Below, one piece after another: positions 17,952 through 29,086 of a stretch of 64,000 bases of DNA. This DNA is from an uncultured Tateyamaria sp. (GTDB lineage: Bacteria; Pseudomonadota; Alphaproteobacteria; Rhodobacterales; Rhodobacteraceae). Each line of letters opens with the position of its first letter. The stretch's first letter is position 1. The notes below the pieces were generated by a model. The model had not been told where the DNA came from and made no database searches. It saw only the letters and a list, made by a program, of their open reading frames with translations. The position numbers and the translations under genes are program-made. The stretch covers positions 186,001-250,000 of the forward strand of contig NZ_CANNES010000001.1 of the NCBI RefSeq assembly GCF_947503705.1, written 5' to 3'.

Positions 17952-19352
17952 TTATCGGCGTTGAAAGGCGGGCGACATCAGCACAAGGCCGATGGCTTCG
18001 GGTTTGCTTTCGGCAGCGGCGGCGGCAAATCGTACCGCGTCATTGCCATGTCGGCCGAGCGCGGTTTCGACAAATTCACGTGGATCGGGCAGTGCACCGC
18101 CCATGATCCGCTGCGGCATCACCATGGCCCAACGGACGCGCGCGGCCAGACCCTGAGGCGTGATCCACTCACCGTCCTCTTCGGGCCAGCCGTCCGGCCC
18201 GCCGGGGCGCTCCCATTGCTGTCCCATAAGGACAAGGCCGGTTGCAAAAACCTGCCTGAAGTCCCTCTCTGTGAACGCGGCGAACGCTCCGTCCGGCAGG
18301 CCGAGGCCCCGTAGAGAAGACGAGACAAAATCAATCGGCGGCTTGAAGTTGACCAACTGGGGTGCCCAGGCCGCCGGGTGCGTTACCAGCGCCTCATAGA
18401 GCGACATCAACTCGCCGCCGGATTTGGCAAAAGCTGCTTCGATATGGTCGACCAGATCAGGGTCCGGATCGTCCGTCACGAAATGCACGGCCAGTTTATG
18501 CGCGATATGCCGGGTTGTGGCCGGATGGGTTGCCAGATCCGACAAAACCGCCCTGACAGGCGCCACGTTGTAAGCATCAGGGTAAGTCTTGCCCAAGACC
18601 GTTTCCGCCCCAGGCTCGACAAAATCCTTGCGGAATTTGAAGCCGTTGCGCGGTTGGAACGACATGCCGGTAAAAAGCTCTGCCAGCTGGGTAACGTCCT
18701 CTTGGGTATAGGGCCCGTCCACACCAAGCGTATGCAATTCCATGACCTCGCGGGCGAGGTTTTCATTCAGCCCACGCTTCTTCTTGGGCCCCATTTTGGC
18801 TGCCCGTTCGCTTTCCGGCCCCATGGACTGGATTTGATCAAGGTAGTCCAGCATGAGCGGGTGCATCACAGTCGCCTGCAAGAGGTCGGCAAAATTGCCG
18901 TTCAGGTTGGGGCGAATGGCATCTTCGATATAGGGCGACGTGGCGCGGCGGGCGACGCCGGCCTTGCCCAAGGCGGTAAAGTGATCCGCCCAGAAGGCCA
19001 CCAACCGTTCTCGAAAGGCGGTCGGTGTATGCGCGCGGCGCAGCATGGTTTGACCCAACCACTCGAACATCGCGATCCGCGCTTCCTTATTCAGGACGTT
19101 GCGCTGTTTGCGTGCGGCTGCGGCGGCTGGCGTGCCTCGGTTCTTGCGCCGGATCGTTATCTGCTCACGGACGGCGACCATGCGTTGGCGAAAGATGCTG
19201 AAAGGTTCGATGGGGAACCGGTCCACGATAGCATCCGGCCCTTGCAGGCCGCGCAGCATCGCGTCCACGTCCGTGGGGCCAGGCACCAGGGGCGACATCC
19301 CATATCCGAACCGGATTTCCGCCAACTGACGATCAAACTGCACCACGCCCAA
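17952..19352 (-). CDS. DUF1800 protein
   Basis: A 466-residue DUF1800 protein, first gene of the DUF1800-DUF1501 unit. 'RFGYGMSP' near the start, 'RERLVAFWADHFT' and 'NENLAREVMELHTLGVDGPYT' (about 225) are family hallmarks, as is 'RNGFKFRKDF'. No signal peptide is seen; the N-terminus starts almost directly with the domain. The start is uncertain: at 19352 the codon is TTG with GAGTGAG upstream, and GTG codons follow two and three codons later. Function unknown; a role together with the exported DUF1501 partner is inferred from their constant pairing. Confidence 0.88.
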   Translation of the reverse strand: MGVVQFDRQLAEIRFGYGMSPLVPGPTDVDAMLRGLQGPDAIVDRFPIEPFSIFRQRMVAVREQITIRRKNRGTPAAAAARKQRNVLNKEARIAMFEWLGQTMLRRAHTPTAFRERLVAFWADHFTALGKAGVARRATSPYIEDAIRPNLNGNFADLLQATVMHPLMLDYLDQIQSMGPESERAAKMGPKKKRGLNENLAREVMELHTLGVDGPYTQEDVTQLAELFTGMSFQPRNGFKFRKDFVEPGAETVLGKTYPDAYNVAPVRAVLSDLATHPATTRHIAHKLAVHFVTDDPDPDLVDHIEAAFAKSGGELMSLYEALVTHPAAWAPQLVNFKPPIDFVSSSLRGLGLPDGAFAAFTERDFRQVFATGLVLMGQQWERPGGPDGWPEEDGEWITPQGLAARVRWAMVMPQRIMGGALPDPREFVETALGRHGNDAVRFAAAAAESKPEAIGLVLMSPAFQRR

Positions 19353-19383
19353 CGCTCACTCACTGCCTCTGCCCATAACATAA

Positions 19384-19414
19384 CAACGGGCGGCACAATT
19401 TGCACCGCCCGTTG
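19384..19414 (-). terminator. Hairpin downstream of aspS
   Basis: CAACGGGCGG and CCGCCCGTTG form a perfect 10-bp stem around an 11-base loop, starting 23 bases past the aspS stop. On the reverse strand it is followed by TTATGTTATG, a weak T-rich tail. Likely terminator for aspS. Confidence 0.7.
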
Positions 19415-19437
19415 CCGAGAAATGAGCGCAGGATTGC

Positions 19438-21294
19438 CTAGTCTTGCGGGATAACCCGAAGTCCAATCTCCATCAGCTGGTCGCTGGTGGGGTCGGACGG
19501 CGCGTCCATCATCAGGTCTTCGGCCCGCTGGTTCATCGGGAACAGGATCACCTCGCGGATGTTCTGTTCACCGGCCAGCAGCATGACGATCCGGTCGATG
19601 CCTGCAGCACAGCCACCGTGGGGCGGTGCGCCGTATTGGAACGCGTTAACCATACCGCCGAACCGCTTGCGCACTTCGGCCTCGTCATAGCCAGCGATCT
19701 CGAACGCCTTGAACATGATCTCGGGCCGGTGGTTCCGGATGGCGCCCGAAACCAGTTCATAGCCGTTGCAAGCCAGATCGTATTGATAGCCCAGCACATC
19801 CAGCGGATCGCCCTGCAGCGCTTCCATCCCGCCTTGGGGCATGGAGAACGGGTTATGTTCAAAGTCAATCCTGCCGGTCTCTTCGTCTTTTTCGTAGATC
19901 GGGAAATCCACGATCCAGACAAAGGCAAAGCGGTCTTGATCCGTCAGGCCAAGCTCTTCGCCAATAACGTTGCGGGCTCGGCCTGCGACCCCCTCGAAGG
20001 ACTTCGGCTTGCCACCGAGGAAGAACGCCGCATCTCCCTTGCCAAGACCCAGTTGCTGGCGAATGGCTTCGGTCCGTTCGGGCCCGATGTTCTTGGCCAG
20101 CGGCCCGGCAGCTTCCATGCCGCCCTCGACTTCACCGGATTTCAGCTTGGCCTGCGCCTCTTTGACGGTGATCCCCAGCTCTTGCGCCACGGAATCCGCT
20201 GTTTTGTCGCGCCAGAAGATGTACCCCATACCGGGCAAGCCTTCTTTCTGGGCGTAGGCATTCATGCGGTCACAGAACTTGCGGCTACCGCCCGTTGGGG
20301 CAGGGATCGCGCGCACTTCGGTGCCTTCTTGCTCCAGCAGTTTCGCAAAAATCGCAAAGCCAGAGCCGCGGAAGTGTTCGGAGACCACCTGCATCTTGAT
20401 CGGGTTGCGCAGGTCGGGTTTGTCGCTGCCATACCAGAGGGCCGCATCGCGGTAGCTGATCTGCTCCCAACTCTCGGGTGCGTCGACTTTCTTGCCACCG
20501 CCGAACTCTTCGAACACGCCCGCCAGAACGGGGGCGATGGTATCGAATACGTCCTGCTGCTCGACAAAGCTCATTTCGAGGTCAAGTTGATAGAAGTCGG
20601 TGGGCGAACGGTCAGCGCGCGGGTCCTCGTCGCGGAAACAGGGCGCGATCTGGAAATACTTGTCAAAGCCCGAGACCATAAGCAGCTGTTTGAACTGCTG
20701 CGGTGCTTGCGGCAAAGCGTAAAACTTTCCCGGATGCAGACGCGAGGGCACCAGAAAGTCACGCGCGCCTTCGGGCGAAGACGCGGTGATGATCGGCGTT
20801 TGATACTCGCGGAACGCGCGATCCCACATGCGCTTGCGGATCGAGGACACAACGTCCGACCGCATCTTCATGTTGGCCTGCATCTTTTCCCGGCGCAGGT
20901 CGAGATAGCGATAAGTCAGCCGCGTTTCTTCAGGGTATTCCTGATCGCCGAATACCATCAGGGGCAGTTCGCCCGCAGGCCCAAGCACCTCAAGGTCACG
21001 GACGTAAACCTCGACCTCGCCTGTGGGCAGCTTGGGGTTGATCAGGCTCTCGTCGCGGGCCTTGACCGTACCATCGATGCGAATGCACCACTCGCTGCGC
21101 AGCTTTTCCACTTCGGCAAAGACAGGGCTGTCGCCGTCGCACAGAACTTGCGTGATCCCGTAATGGTCGCGCAGGTCGATGAACAGCACGCCGCCATGGT
21201 CGCGCACCCGGTGCACCCAGCCCGACAGGCGAACGGTGTCACCCACATTGGCCGAGGTCAGCGCGGCGCAGGAGTGTGAGCGATAAGCATGCAT
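19438..21294 (-). CDS. aspS: Aspartate-tRNA ligase
   Basis: Class II aminoacyl-tRNA synthetase of 618 residues, the bacterial long form with the GAD insertion. The OB-fold anticodon domain opens with '[23 protein letters not shown]' features (about 20-42). Motif 2 is '[20 protein letters not shown]', followed by 'QLDLEMSFV', and motif 3 is at the end, '[19 protein letters not shown]'. The ATG at 21294 begins the conserved 'MHAYRSHSC'; an in-frame extension to 21336 is not conserved. Whether it is discriminating or also charges tRNA-Asn was not determined. A hairpin terminator follows. Confidence 0.96.
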   Translation of the reverse strand: MHAYRSHSCAALTSANVGDTVRLSGWVHRVRDHGGVLFIDLRDHYGITQVLCDGDSPVFAEVEKLRSEWCIRIDGTVKARDESLINPKLPTGEVEVYVRDLEVLGPAGELPLMVFGDQEYPEETRLTYRYLDLRREKMQANMKMRSDVVSSIRKRMWDRAFREYQTPIITASSPEGARDFLVPSRLHPGKFYALPQAPQQFKQLLMVSGFDKYFQIAPCFRDEDPRADRSPTDFYQLDLEMSFVEQQDVFDTIAPVLAGVFEEFGGGKKVDAPESWEQISYRDAALWYGSDKPDLRNPIKMQVVSEHFRGSGFAIFAKLLEQEGTEVRAIPAPTGGSRKFCDRMNAYAQKEGLPGMGYIFWRDKTADSVAQELGITVKEAQAKLKSGEVEGGMEAAGPLAKNIGPERTEAIRQQLGLGKGDAAFFLGGKPKSFEGVAGRARNVIGEELGLTDQDRFAFVWIVDFPIYEKDEETGRIDFEHNPFSMPQGGMEALQGDPLDVLGYQYDLACNGYELVSGAIRNHRPEIMFKAFEIAGYDEAEVRKRFGGMVNAFQYGAPPHGGCAAGIDRIVMLLAGEQNIREVILFPMNQRAEDLMMDAPSDPTSDQLMEIGLRVIPQD

Positions 21295-21387
21295 GGGTTG
21301 GTCCCTTCGGGCGTATAAAGATCGGCGCAGATACACCGGGGCGGGGGTGGAAAGTCAAGGCGGCAAGGGCATGTCACAAACGTAAAA

Positions 21388-21411
21388 CGCGGGCCCTTTG
21401 CAAGGCCCGCG
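21388..21411 (-). terminator. Rho-independent terminator of katG
   Basis: CGCGGGCC and GGCCCGCG form a perfect 8-bp GC stem with an 8-base loop, 26 bases after the katG stop. On the reverse strand TTTTACG follows the stem, giving a short T-run. Confidence 0.8.
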
Positions 21412-21436
21412 TCTGTCTTTGCCGTTTGAAGGCGTC

Positions 21437-23770
<2,334 letters not shown>

Positions 23771-23818
23771 CTAACAAAGGCCTACCATAAACTTAAGTTG
23801 CATTTTCTGATGGTCGTC

Positions 23819-23833
23819 ATAATTTCAGACTAT
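23819..23833. promoter_or_regulatory. Possible OxyR half-operator in the katG-oxyR intergenic region
   Basis: ATAA-TTTCAGA-CTAT fits one unit of the OxyR pattern ATAG-N7-CTAT with a single mismatch and overlaps the oxyR start codon, a position suited to autoregulation. The second unit expected 10 bases away is not clear. An additional palindrome ACTTAAGT lies at 23791-23798. Confidence 0.35.
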
Positions 23834-24722
23834 GAATAATATCACCTTGAAACAGTTACGATATTTTGAAGCCCTCGCGGCAGAGGCGCATTTTGGCCGT
23901 GCCGCAGATGCCTGCGCAATCTCTCAGCCCGCCCTGTCGGTACAAATCAAAGAGTTGGAGCAATCTCTGGGCGTTGCCTTGTTCGAACGTGGGCCAAGAC
24001 AGGTCCGGCTGACCGCCTTTGGCGAAGAATTTGGTGCCCGCGCCCGCGACATCTTGCGTGCAGTGGACGGTTTGGGCGATTTGGCCCGTGCCACCCAATG
24101 CGGGCTGGTCGGCCGTTTACGCATCGGCGTCATCCCGACCATCGCCCCTTATCTTTTACCCACGCTCATCAGTGATCTGGCGACACGTCATCCTGATCTT
24201 GACGTGCATGTCCGCGAAACCGTCACCGCCCGCCTGGTTGATGAATTGCACGCAGGCAAGATTGATACCGCTATCGTTGCCTTGCCTATTGCCGATGCCG
24301 CGCTGACCGAAACGGCCCTTTTTACCGAAGACCTCGTTTTGGTGCGCCCTGCTGCCGATGCGGCATTGCCAACCCCTGATCAGGCGGCCTTGCGCGATAT
24401 GCGCCTGTTGCTGTTGGAAGAAGGGCATTGTTTTCGCGATCACGCCCTGTCGTTCTGCAATATAGGCGGCGGGCGTCCGCGCGACGGGTTGGACGGCACA
24501 TCGCTGTCGACGCTTGTGCAAATGGTGGGGGCCGGTATCGGCGTGACCCTCATCCCGGACATGGCGGTCGAGATCGAAACAAAGTCCGCACCCGTTGGCA
24601 TCGCCCGCTTTGCCGAACCCCAACCTACACGAACGGTGGGAATGGTCTGGCGCAACAGCAATCCGTTGGCAAACCAGCTCACCGAACTGGCTGCAATCGT
24701 TCAGACCTGTGCAGGGCATTGA
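23832..24722 (+). CDS. oxyR: Peroxide-sensing LysR regulator OxyR
   Basis: LysR-family activator of 296 residues. The winged helix-turn-helix is at the N-terminus ('FGRAADACAISQPALSVQIK', about 21-40). The redox cysteines are in 'EEGHCFRDHALSFC': Cys near 200 and 209, nine apart as in E. coli OxyR (199 and 208), so the disulfide switch should be intact. 'LLPTLISDLATRHPDLDVHV' opens the effector domain. It is divergently transcribed from katG, its likely target. A bidirectional terminator follows the stop. Confidence 0.95.
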   Translation: MNNITLKQLRYFEALAAEAHFGRAADACAISQPALSVQIKELEQSLGVALFERGPRQVRLTAFGEEFGARARDILRAVDGLGDLARATQCGLVGRLRIGVIPTIAPYLLPTLISDLATRHPDLDVHVRETVTARLVDELHAGKIDTAIVALPIADAALTETALFTEDLVLVRPAADAALPTPDQAALRDMRLLLLEEGHCFRDHALSFCNIGGGRPRDGLDGTSLSTLVQMVGAGIGVTLIPDMAVEIETKSAPVGIARFAEPQPTRTVGMVWRNSNPLANQLTELAAIVQTCAGH

Positions 24723-24760
24723 GCACTCTGCGCGCACCTGCTTGGCCAAACGAAGCACGG

Positions 24761-24806
24761 ACAAAAAACAAACGCCCCACAGTCGAAACTGCAGGGCGTT
24801 TGTTTT

Positions 24807-24807
<1 letters not shown>
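24761..24807. terminator. Bidirectional terminator shared by oxyR and tRNA-fMet
   Basis: ACAAACGCCC (24768-24777) pairs with GGGCGTTTGT (24794-24803); the loop contains a smaller CAGT-CGAA-ACTG hairpin. A T-run follows on the forward strand (24804-24807) and a run of A precedes it, giving T on the reverse strand. So it can end both oxyR and the converging tRNA; its right end touches the encoded CCA of the tRNA. Confidence 0.8.
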
Positions 24808-24883
<76 letters not shown>

Positions 24884-25000
24884 CCATTTGGTTTGCGCGG
24901 TTTAGTCCCTTCCGCACGGGACCGCAAGGGCATCAAACGTGAAAGGTGTCAAAAATGTTGGGACATGCTAGCCTCTCGCGAAACAGGCGCGCTTGCCGCA

Positions 25001-25700
25001 TCAGGTGTCGAGCGTCAGAGTTACTCTGTCCCCGACTAACCACGACCGGCCATAGTCCACCTGTTGGCCAGCTTCATCCACATTCAGGCCCGTGAAGCGT
25101 GGCAGCGGATCGCCCTCGTTCACCAAAAGATGCAGCGCTTGGGTCGCGTCGGCACGCTCCGCCGTCAGTCGCGTGGACGCCAACCAATTGAAAGGCCTCA
25201 GTCACGCTGGTGATCTCGCGCAGCGCGGCAGTGATGCCGGGCAGCCGGGACACCGGAAACACACTTTCGAACACCGCGATGGGGTGGCCATCTGCCAAGG
25301 ACAGCCCGTGATGGGCACAGACCAGCGCCTGTGACCCAATCCCGAGGGCCTGCGCCTCCACTTCAGTGGCCGCACGCTCCTCGACTTGGGGAAGTTACTT
25401 TTCCGGCCGACGACCCGCAGCGATCAGGTTGTCATGAAACCGGACGCGGTTACCGATTGGGTAGTCCGTGGGCTTGGCGGCTAAAAATGCACCGGCACCA
25501 CGACGGGTTCGGATCAACCCCTCGGCCACGAGCGCCGATATCCCGTGCCGCACTGTATGACGGTTCACGCCAAAGCGGTGGGCGAGGTCCGCCTCTGTCG
25601 GCAGCTTGGCACCCAGGCCATACCGTCCTTCAGCCAGTTCGCTGCGCAAAGCACTCGCAATGGCCTGCCAGATTGGGGTTTTGCCCGAGGTCTCACTCAT
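25001..25700 (-). pseudogene. phnF: phnF pseudogene (GntR/HutC-type phosphonate regulator)
   Basis: From ATG 25700 the frame gives an intact winged-helix DNA-binding domain ('LPTEADLAHRFGVNRHTVR', about 33-51) typical of PhnF, then hits an in-frame TAA at 25395-25397 after residue 101. The same frame continues past the stop with effector-domain sequence ('SLADGHPIAVFESVFPVSRL'). Near 25184-25190 it breaks again: the family segment resumes in another frame as 'ASTRLTAERADATQALHL' and runs to the TGA at 25001. So there is one nonsense change and one small deletion. The full-length protein cannot be made; the truncated DNA-binding domain might still be. Confidence 0.85.
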
Positions 25701-25744
25701 TTTTGGCAAATCTCTTCTGTCGCTTGGCCACAATTCTGATAAGA

Positions 25745-25762
25745 TATGTATAGTTGTATAGG
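25745..25762. promoter_or_regulatory. Possible PhnF operator/promoter between phnF and the VOC gene
   Basis: Two GTATAG hexamers (25748-25753 and 25756-25761) lie in an AT-rich island 45-60 bases upstream of the phnF start, in otherwise GC-rich DNA. HutC-type regulators often bind such TATA-rich repeats close to their own promoters. No direct evidence of binding. Confidence 0.3.
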
Positions 25763-25947
25763 ATTGGGGCAAGTTGTCGAGATGCAAAGCGCCTTTGACA
25801 AAAATACCAGGCGCGGCGCGAGGGCTGCCGAAGTTGATCAACACGGCAGGCGCGCCCCGAAAATTCGACGAATAGTCAGTTCGGATGCTCCGCCGCAAAG
25901 GATAACCTGACCGGTTGGCCAGCAACACAGCCTCGAAAGGATACAGT

Positions 25948-26337
25948 ATGACAACTCTTGGCATTGACCACCTGGGCCTGACCGTTACGGATCTTGGCGC
26001 TTCGACCCGATTTTTCACCGATTGCCTCGGCTGGGAGGTGTTCGGCCGCAACGCAGACTACCCGGCGGCCTATGTCACCAACGGTCATGCCAAGCTGACG
26101 CTCTGGCAACGGCGCGGCGACGGGGCCTTTGACCGGCACAATAATTGCGGCTTGCACCATACCTGCCTGAAAGTACCGGACGAGGCAGCGCTTGGAATCC
26201 TGTTCGAAAGGGTCAAAGACTGGCCCGGCGTGGGCGTTGAATTCGAGCCTGAGTTCTCCGGCAAAGGACCCAAGATGCATTTCATGATCGCTGAGCCGGG
26301 TGGCACGCGATTGGAGTTTTCTTATGACCCGCGCTAG
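25948..26337 (+). CDS. VOC-family (glyoxalase-like) protein
   Basis: A 129-residue vicinal-oxygen-chelate protein. 'GIDHLGLTVTDL' supplies the first metal His (about residue 8), 'NCGLHHTCLKV' the second (about 69), and 'PGGTRLEFSYD' the Glu near the end. A short GAAAGG site precedes ATG 25948; an earlier in-frame ATG at 25915 is unlikely. It stands where phnG and its followers would be expected, divergent from the broken phnF, but nothing in its sequence ties it to phosphonates. Could be a lyase, isomerase or dioxygenase. Confidence 0.8.
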   Translation: MTTLGIDHLGLTVTDLGASTRFFTDCLGWEVFGRNADYPAAYVTNGHAKLTLWQRRGDGAFDRHNNCGLHHTCLKVPDEAALGILFERVKDWPGVGVEFEPEFSGKGPKMHFMIAEPGGTRLEFSYDPR

Positions 26338-26346
26338 CGCCTACCT

Positions 26347-26362
26347 ACCGACCGACCGACCG
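26347..26362. repeat. Short tandem repeat (ACCG)4
   Basis: Four perfect ACCG units directly after the VOC gene and 36 bases before the phnN stub. It may mark the deletion scar of the former phn genes, or be a simple slippage tract. Confidence 0.6.
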
Positions 26363-26398
26363 AAACACGCTGCGAATGGGCCAAGTTAGCGCCGCCCC

Positions 26399-26506
26399 AT
26401 GACCCAAGGACGGTTGATTGCAGTTGTGGGCCCCTCCGGAGCTGGCAAGGACAGCGTAATGGCAGGCGGTCGCACATTTGAGAGCAGGGGCGCTCGCAGG
26501 CCCTAA
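26399..26506 (+). pseudogene. phnN: phnN remnant (ribose 1,5-bisphosphokinase, N-terminal stub)
   Basis: From ATG 26399 a 35-codon frame starts 'MTQGRLIAVVGPSGAGKDSV', an exact PhnN-type opening with the P-loop GPSGAGKDS. After about residue 22 the similarity stops, and the frame ends at TAA 26504 with unrelated residues. Normal PhnN is around 190 residues and makes 5-phosphoribosyl-1-diphosphate from ribose 1,5-bisphosphate in C-P lyase metabolism. The rest of the gene is missing, and phnM begins 28 bases after the stub's stop. The stub is too short to be active. Confidence 0.8.
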
Positions 26507-26534
26507 CACCAAGGTCAAGGATCGAGAGACAAAC

Positions 26535-27710
26535 ATGGCGTCTACACACTCCTTCAGTGCGAACACACTGGCTGGCGACCTTTGCCTGGCCAATGCCCGT
26601 CTGGTGCTGCCCGACAGGGTCATCACCGGGGCGCTCACGATCACGCAAGGAACGATCTCAGATATTACTGAGGGGGACACCGTGCCCACCGATGCGATGG
26701 ATTGTGCGGGCGATCTGGTTTTGCCGGGGCTGGTTGAGCTGCACACTGACAATGTCGAACGCCATATCGAACCACGTCCAGGCGTGGATTGGCCGCACCT
26801 GCCTGCACTGCTGGCTCATGACGCCGAACTGGCCTCGACCGGGATCACGACCGTGTTCGATGCGATGCGCGTCGGTTCGATTCACAATGGCAAGGGCCGC
26901 TACATCGACTATGCGCGCAGCTTGGCAAACGAGTTGTTGGCCGCACGCGCAGAAGGGCTGTTCAAGATCAGTCACTTTTTGCATCTACGAGCCGAGATTT
27001 GCTCTGAAACCCTTTTGGAAGAGTTGGCCACCTTTGGCCCCGAGGATCGGGTCGGCATTGTCAGCCTCATGGACCATACCCCGGGGCAGCGGCAATTCCG
27101 GGATATGGTCGCAATGAAAAACTATGTGACCAAGAAGCGCCACATGGGCGACGCCGAGTTCACTGCCCATGTCGAAAACCTCAGAGGGCTGCAAGCGCGC
27201 TTCGGGGCCAAGCACGAGGCCGGTGCCGTGGCTGAAGCAGGCCGCCTCGGCGCCGTATTGGCCAGCCATGACGACACGACAACCGCCCACGTGGCCACCT
27301 CTGCCGACAATGGCGTGGGCTTTGCCGAATTCCCCACGACGGTCGAGGCCGCCCAAGCCTGCCATGACAGTGGTATCGCGGTGATGATGGGCGCACCGAA
27401 CCTGATCCGGGGCGTTTCGCATTCCGGAAATGTGGCAGCCCACGACCTCGCCAAGGCCAACCTTTTGGACATCGTCTCGTCGGATTACGTCCCCTCGGCG
27501 TTGCTGCTGTCGGCCTTTCGATTGGCCGAGATTTGGGATGACCTGCCGCGCGCTGTTGCGACCGTGACCCGCAATGCAGCGCGCGCCGCGCGCCTGACCG
27601 ATCGTGGAACGTTACAGGTCGGAATGCGGGGCGATGTCTTGCGGGTGGGCGCCTTTGACCGGACCCCATTGCTGCGCGGGGTTTGGTGCCAGGGCAACAA
27701 GATCGGTTAA
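26535..27710 (+). CDS. phnM: PhnM, alpha-D-ribose 1-methylphosphonate 5-triphosphate diphosphatase
   Basis: Amidohydrolase-fold metalloenzyme of 391 residues. In the C-P lyase pathway PhnM removes pyrophosphate from ribose 1-methylphosphonate 5-triphosphate. Characteristic are 'GLVELHTDNVERHIEPRPGV' (about 68-87) with the first metal ligands, 'SLMDHTPGQRQFRD', 'ASHDDTTTAHV' and 'APNLIRGVSHSGNVAA'. The frame is intact. ATG 26535 fits the family N-terminus; an in-frame ATG at 26478 lies inside the degraded region. It follows the phnN stub, and the phnG-L genes that supply its substrate are absent from the window, so its present use is unclear. Confidence 0.92.
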   Translation: MASTHSFSANTLAGDLCLANARLVLPDRVITGALTITQGTISDITEGDTVPTDAMDCAGDLVLPGLVELHTDNVERHIEPRPGVDWPHLPALLAHDAELASTGITTVFDAMRVGSIHNGKGRYIDYARSLANELLAARAEGLFKISHFLHLRAEICSETLLEELATFGPEDRVGIVSLMDHTPGQRQFRDMVAMKNYVTKKRHMGDAEFTAHVENLRGLQARFGAKHEAGAVAEAGRLGAVLASHDDTTTAHVATSADNGVGFAEFPTTVEAAQACHDSGIAVMMGAPNLIRGVSHSGNVAAHDLAKANLLDIVSSDYVPSALLLSAFRLAEIWDDLPRAVATVTRNAARAARLTDRGTLQVGMRGDVLRVGAFDRTPLLRGVWCQGNKIG

Positions 27711-27777
27711 CCTCATGGCTCGTATCCGTGTCAGACACGGCAGGCTGTAAAGGCCTCATATTTCGGAATGACGTTCA

Positions 27778-28983
27778 ATGATCACTTTTCAAGGCGCGCA
27801 GGTTTATCTGCCCGACGAGATTGCTGAAACCACCGTCACCATGTCCGGCGACACGATCGTCGAAATTGGTGGACCGCAGCAGGGCGAGATAATTGACGCG
27901 CGCGGCCTCATCCTGGCCCCCGCGCTGATTGATGTGCATGGTGACGCGTTCGAGCGGCAGATGATGCCGCGCCCGGGCGTCTTTTTCCCAACAGACACCG
28001 CCGTGATCGACACTGATCGGCAATTGGCGGCAAACGGAATCGCAACCGCCTATCACGCTGTTACCCTGGGATGGGAGCCGGGCCTGCGCGATGTGGATCG
28101 GGGCCGCGCGTTGATTCAGGCCATGCGTGATCTTGCCCCGCGGCTGACTGTGGAAAACCGGATACAGCTGCGTTGGGAAACCTTTGCCTTTGAAGCACTG
28201 GAGGTGATCGCTTGGGCCCTGGCAGGGGCCCTTTTACCGTCGCTTGCATTTAACGACCACACGTCGATGACGATGCGCGCCTATGACATGCCGATTCAGG
28301 ATCGCGCCTTTGAGCAGTCGCCCGAATTCGCTATCGCGGCGCTGGATGATGACCGGATGCGCGCGCGCACCGCGTCCAAGGCGCATCGGTCCGGCATGGA
28401 CAATGACGCATATATCGCACTCTTGGCCAAAGTATGGGACCGCCGCAGCAGCGTACCAGAGACAATGGCGCAGGTCGCGCGGATGGGCCAGGATGCAGGC
28501 GCACCGATGCTCAGCCACGATGACACAAGGGCCGAAACGCGCAACTTTTACCGCGATCTGGGCGCGGCTGTTGCCGAATTTCCGATGACGATGGAGGCGG
28601 TAAATACAGCGCACGCAAATGGTGATCCCATCATCTTTGGGGCACCGAACGCCACCCGTGGCGGCAGCCATATCGGGTCGCTTGCTGCGGGTGACATGGT
28701 CGAGGCGGGACTTTGCGATGCGCTGGCCTCTGATTACTTTTACCCCGCGATGCTGGCCGCCATTGCCCGGTTGAACGCTGAGCGTCGCGCGGATCGGCTG
28801 GCGCTCTGGTCCCTTGTGTCAACAGGGCCTGCAAGGGCGATGAACCTGAGTGACAGGGGCGATATACGCGAAGGCCAACGGGCTGATCTGGTGCTGGTAG
28901 ACTGGCCCGACGGCGCGGCACCCGCCATTCAAGGCACATGGGTCGCGGGGCGCTGCGCCTATCGGGGCATGCCTGCGGGCTAA
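27778..28983 (+). CDS. PhnM-type amidohydrolase, second copy
   Basis: A 401-residue PhnM-family protein, 67 bases after phnM on the same strand. 'ALIDVHGDAFERQMMPRPGV' corresponds to the first metal motif of phnM, and 'LAFNDHTSMTMRAY', 'LSHDDTRAETRNFY' and 'GAPNATRGGSHIGSLAA' follow in the same order. The two proteins differ at most positions, so this is an old paralogue rather than a recent duplicate. It may act on a different phosphonate intermediate. No strong ribosome site precedes the ATG. Intact despite the surrounding decay. Confidence 0.85.
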   Translation: MITFQGAQVYLPDEIAETTVTMSGDTIVEIGGPQQGEIIDARGLILAPALIDVHGDAFERQMMPRPGVFFPTDTAVIDTDRQLAANGIATAYHAVTLGWEPGLRDVDRGRALIQAMRDLAPRLTVENRIQLRWETFAFEALEVIAWALAGALLPSLAFNDHTSMTMRAYDMPIQDRAFEQSPEFAIAALDDDRMRARTASKAHRSGMDNDAYIALLAKVWDRRSSVPETMAQVARMGQDAGAPMLSHDDTRAETRNFYRDLGAAVAEFPMTMEAVNTAHANGDPIIFGAPNATRGGSHIGSLAAGDMVEAGLCDALASDYFYPAMLAAIARLNAERRADRLALWSLVSTGPARAMNLSDRGDIREGQRADLVLVDWPDGAAPAIQGTWVAGRCAYRGMPAG

Positions 28984-29086
28984 TGACCTATGCTTTGTCA
29001 GTGGCGGTCGGCATTTAACTGTGGGACACTCGTTGAGCGTCTGAACCGTCGCGTAATTCCAAACCACCATCCAAGAGCTTTGACTG

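Noticed and set aside
19444-21279. A 611-codon open frame on the forward strand opposite aspS
   Set aside because: It lies wholly antisense to a certain gene, has no protein-family features and arises from GC-rich codon bias. Similar antisense frames opposite katG (21398-23014) and leuB (32096-33454) are rejected for the same reason.
25395-26051. A 218-codon reverse frame that could be read as an intact regulator
   Set aside because: Only its last 101 codons match PhnF; the first 117 are upstream noncoding DNA overlapping the VOC gene, and the C-terminal effector domain is cut off by a stop.
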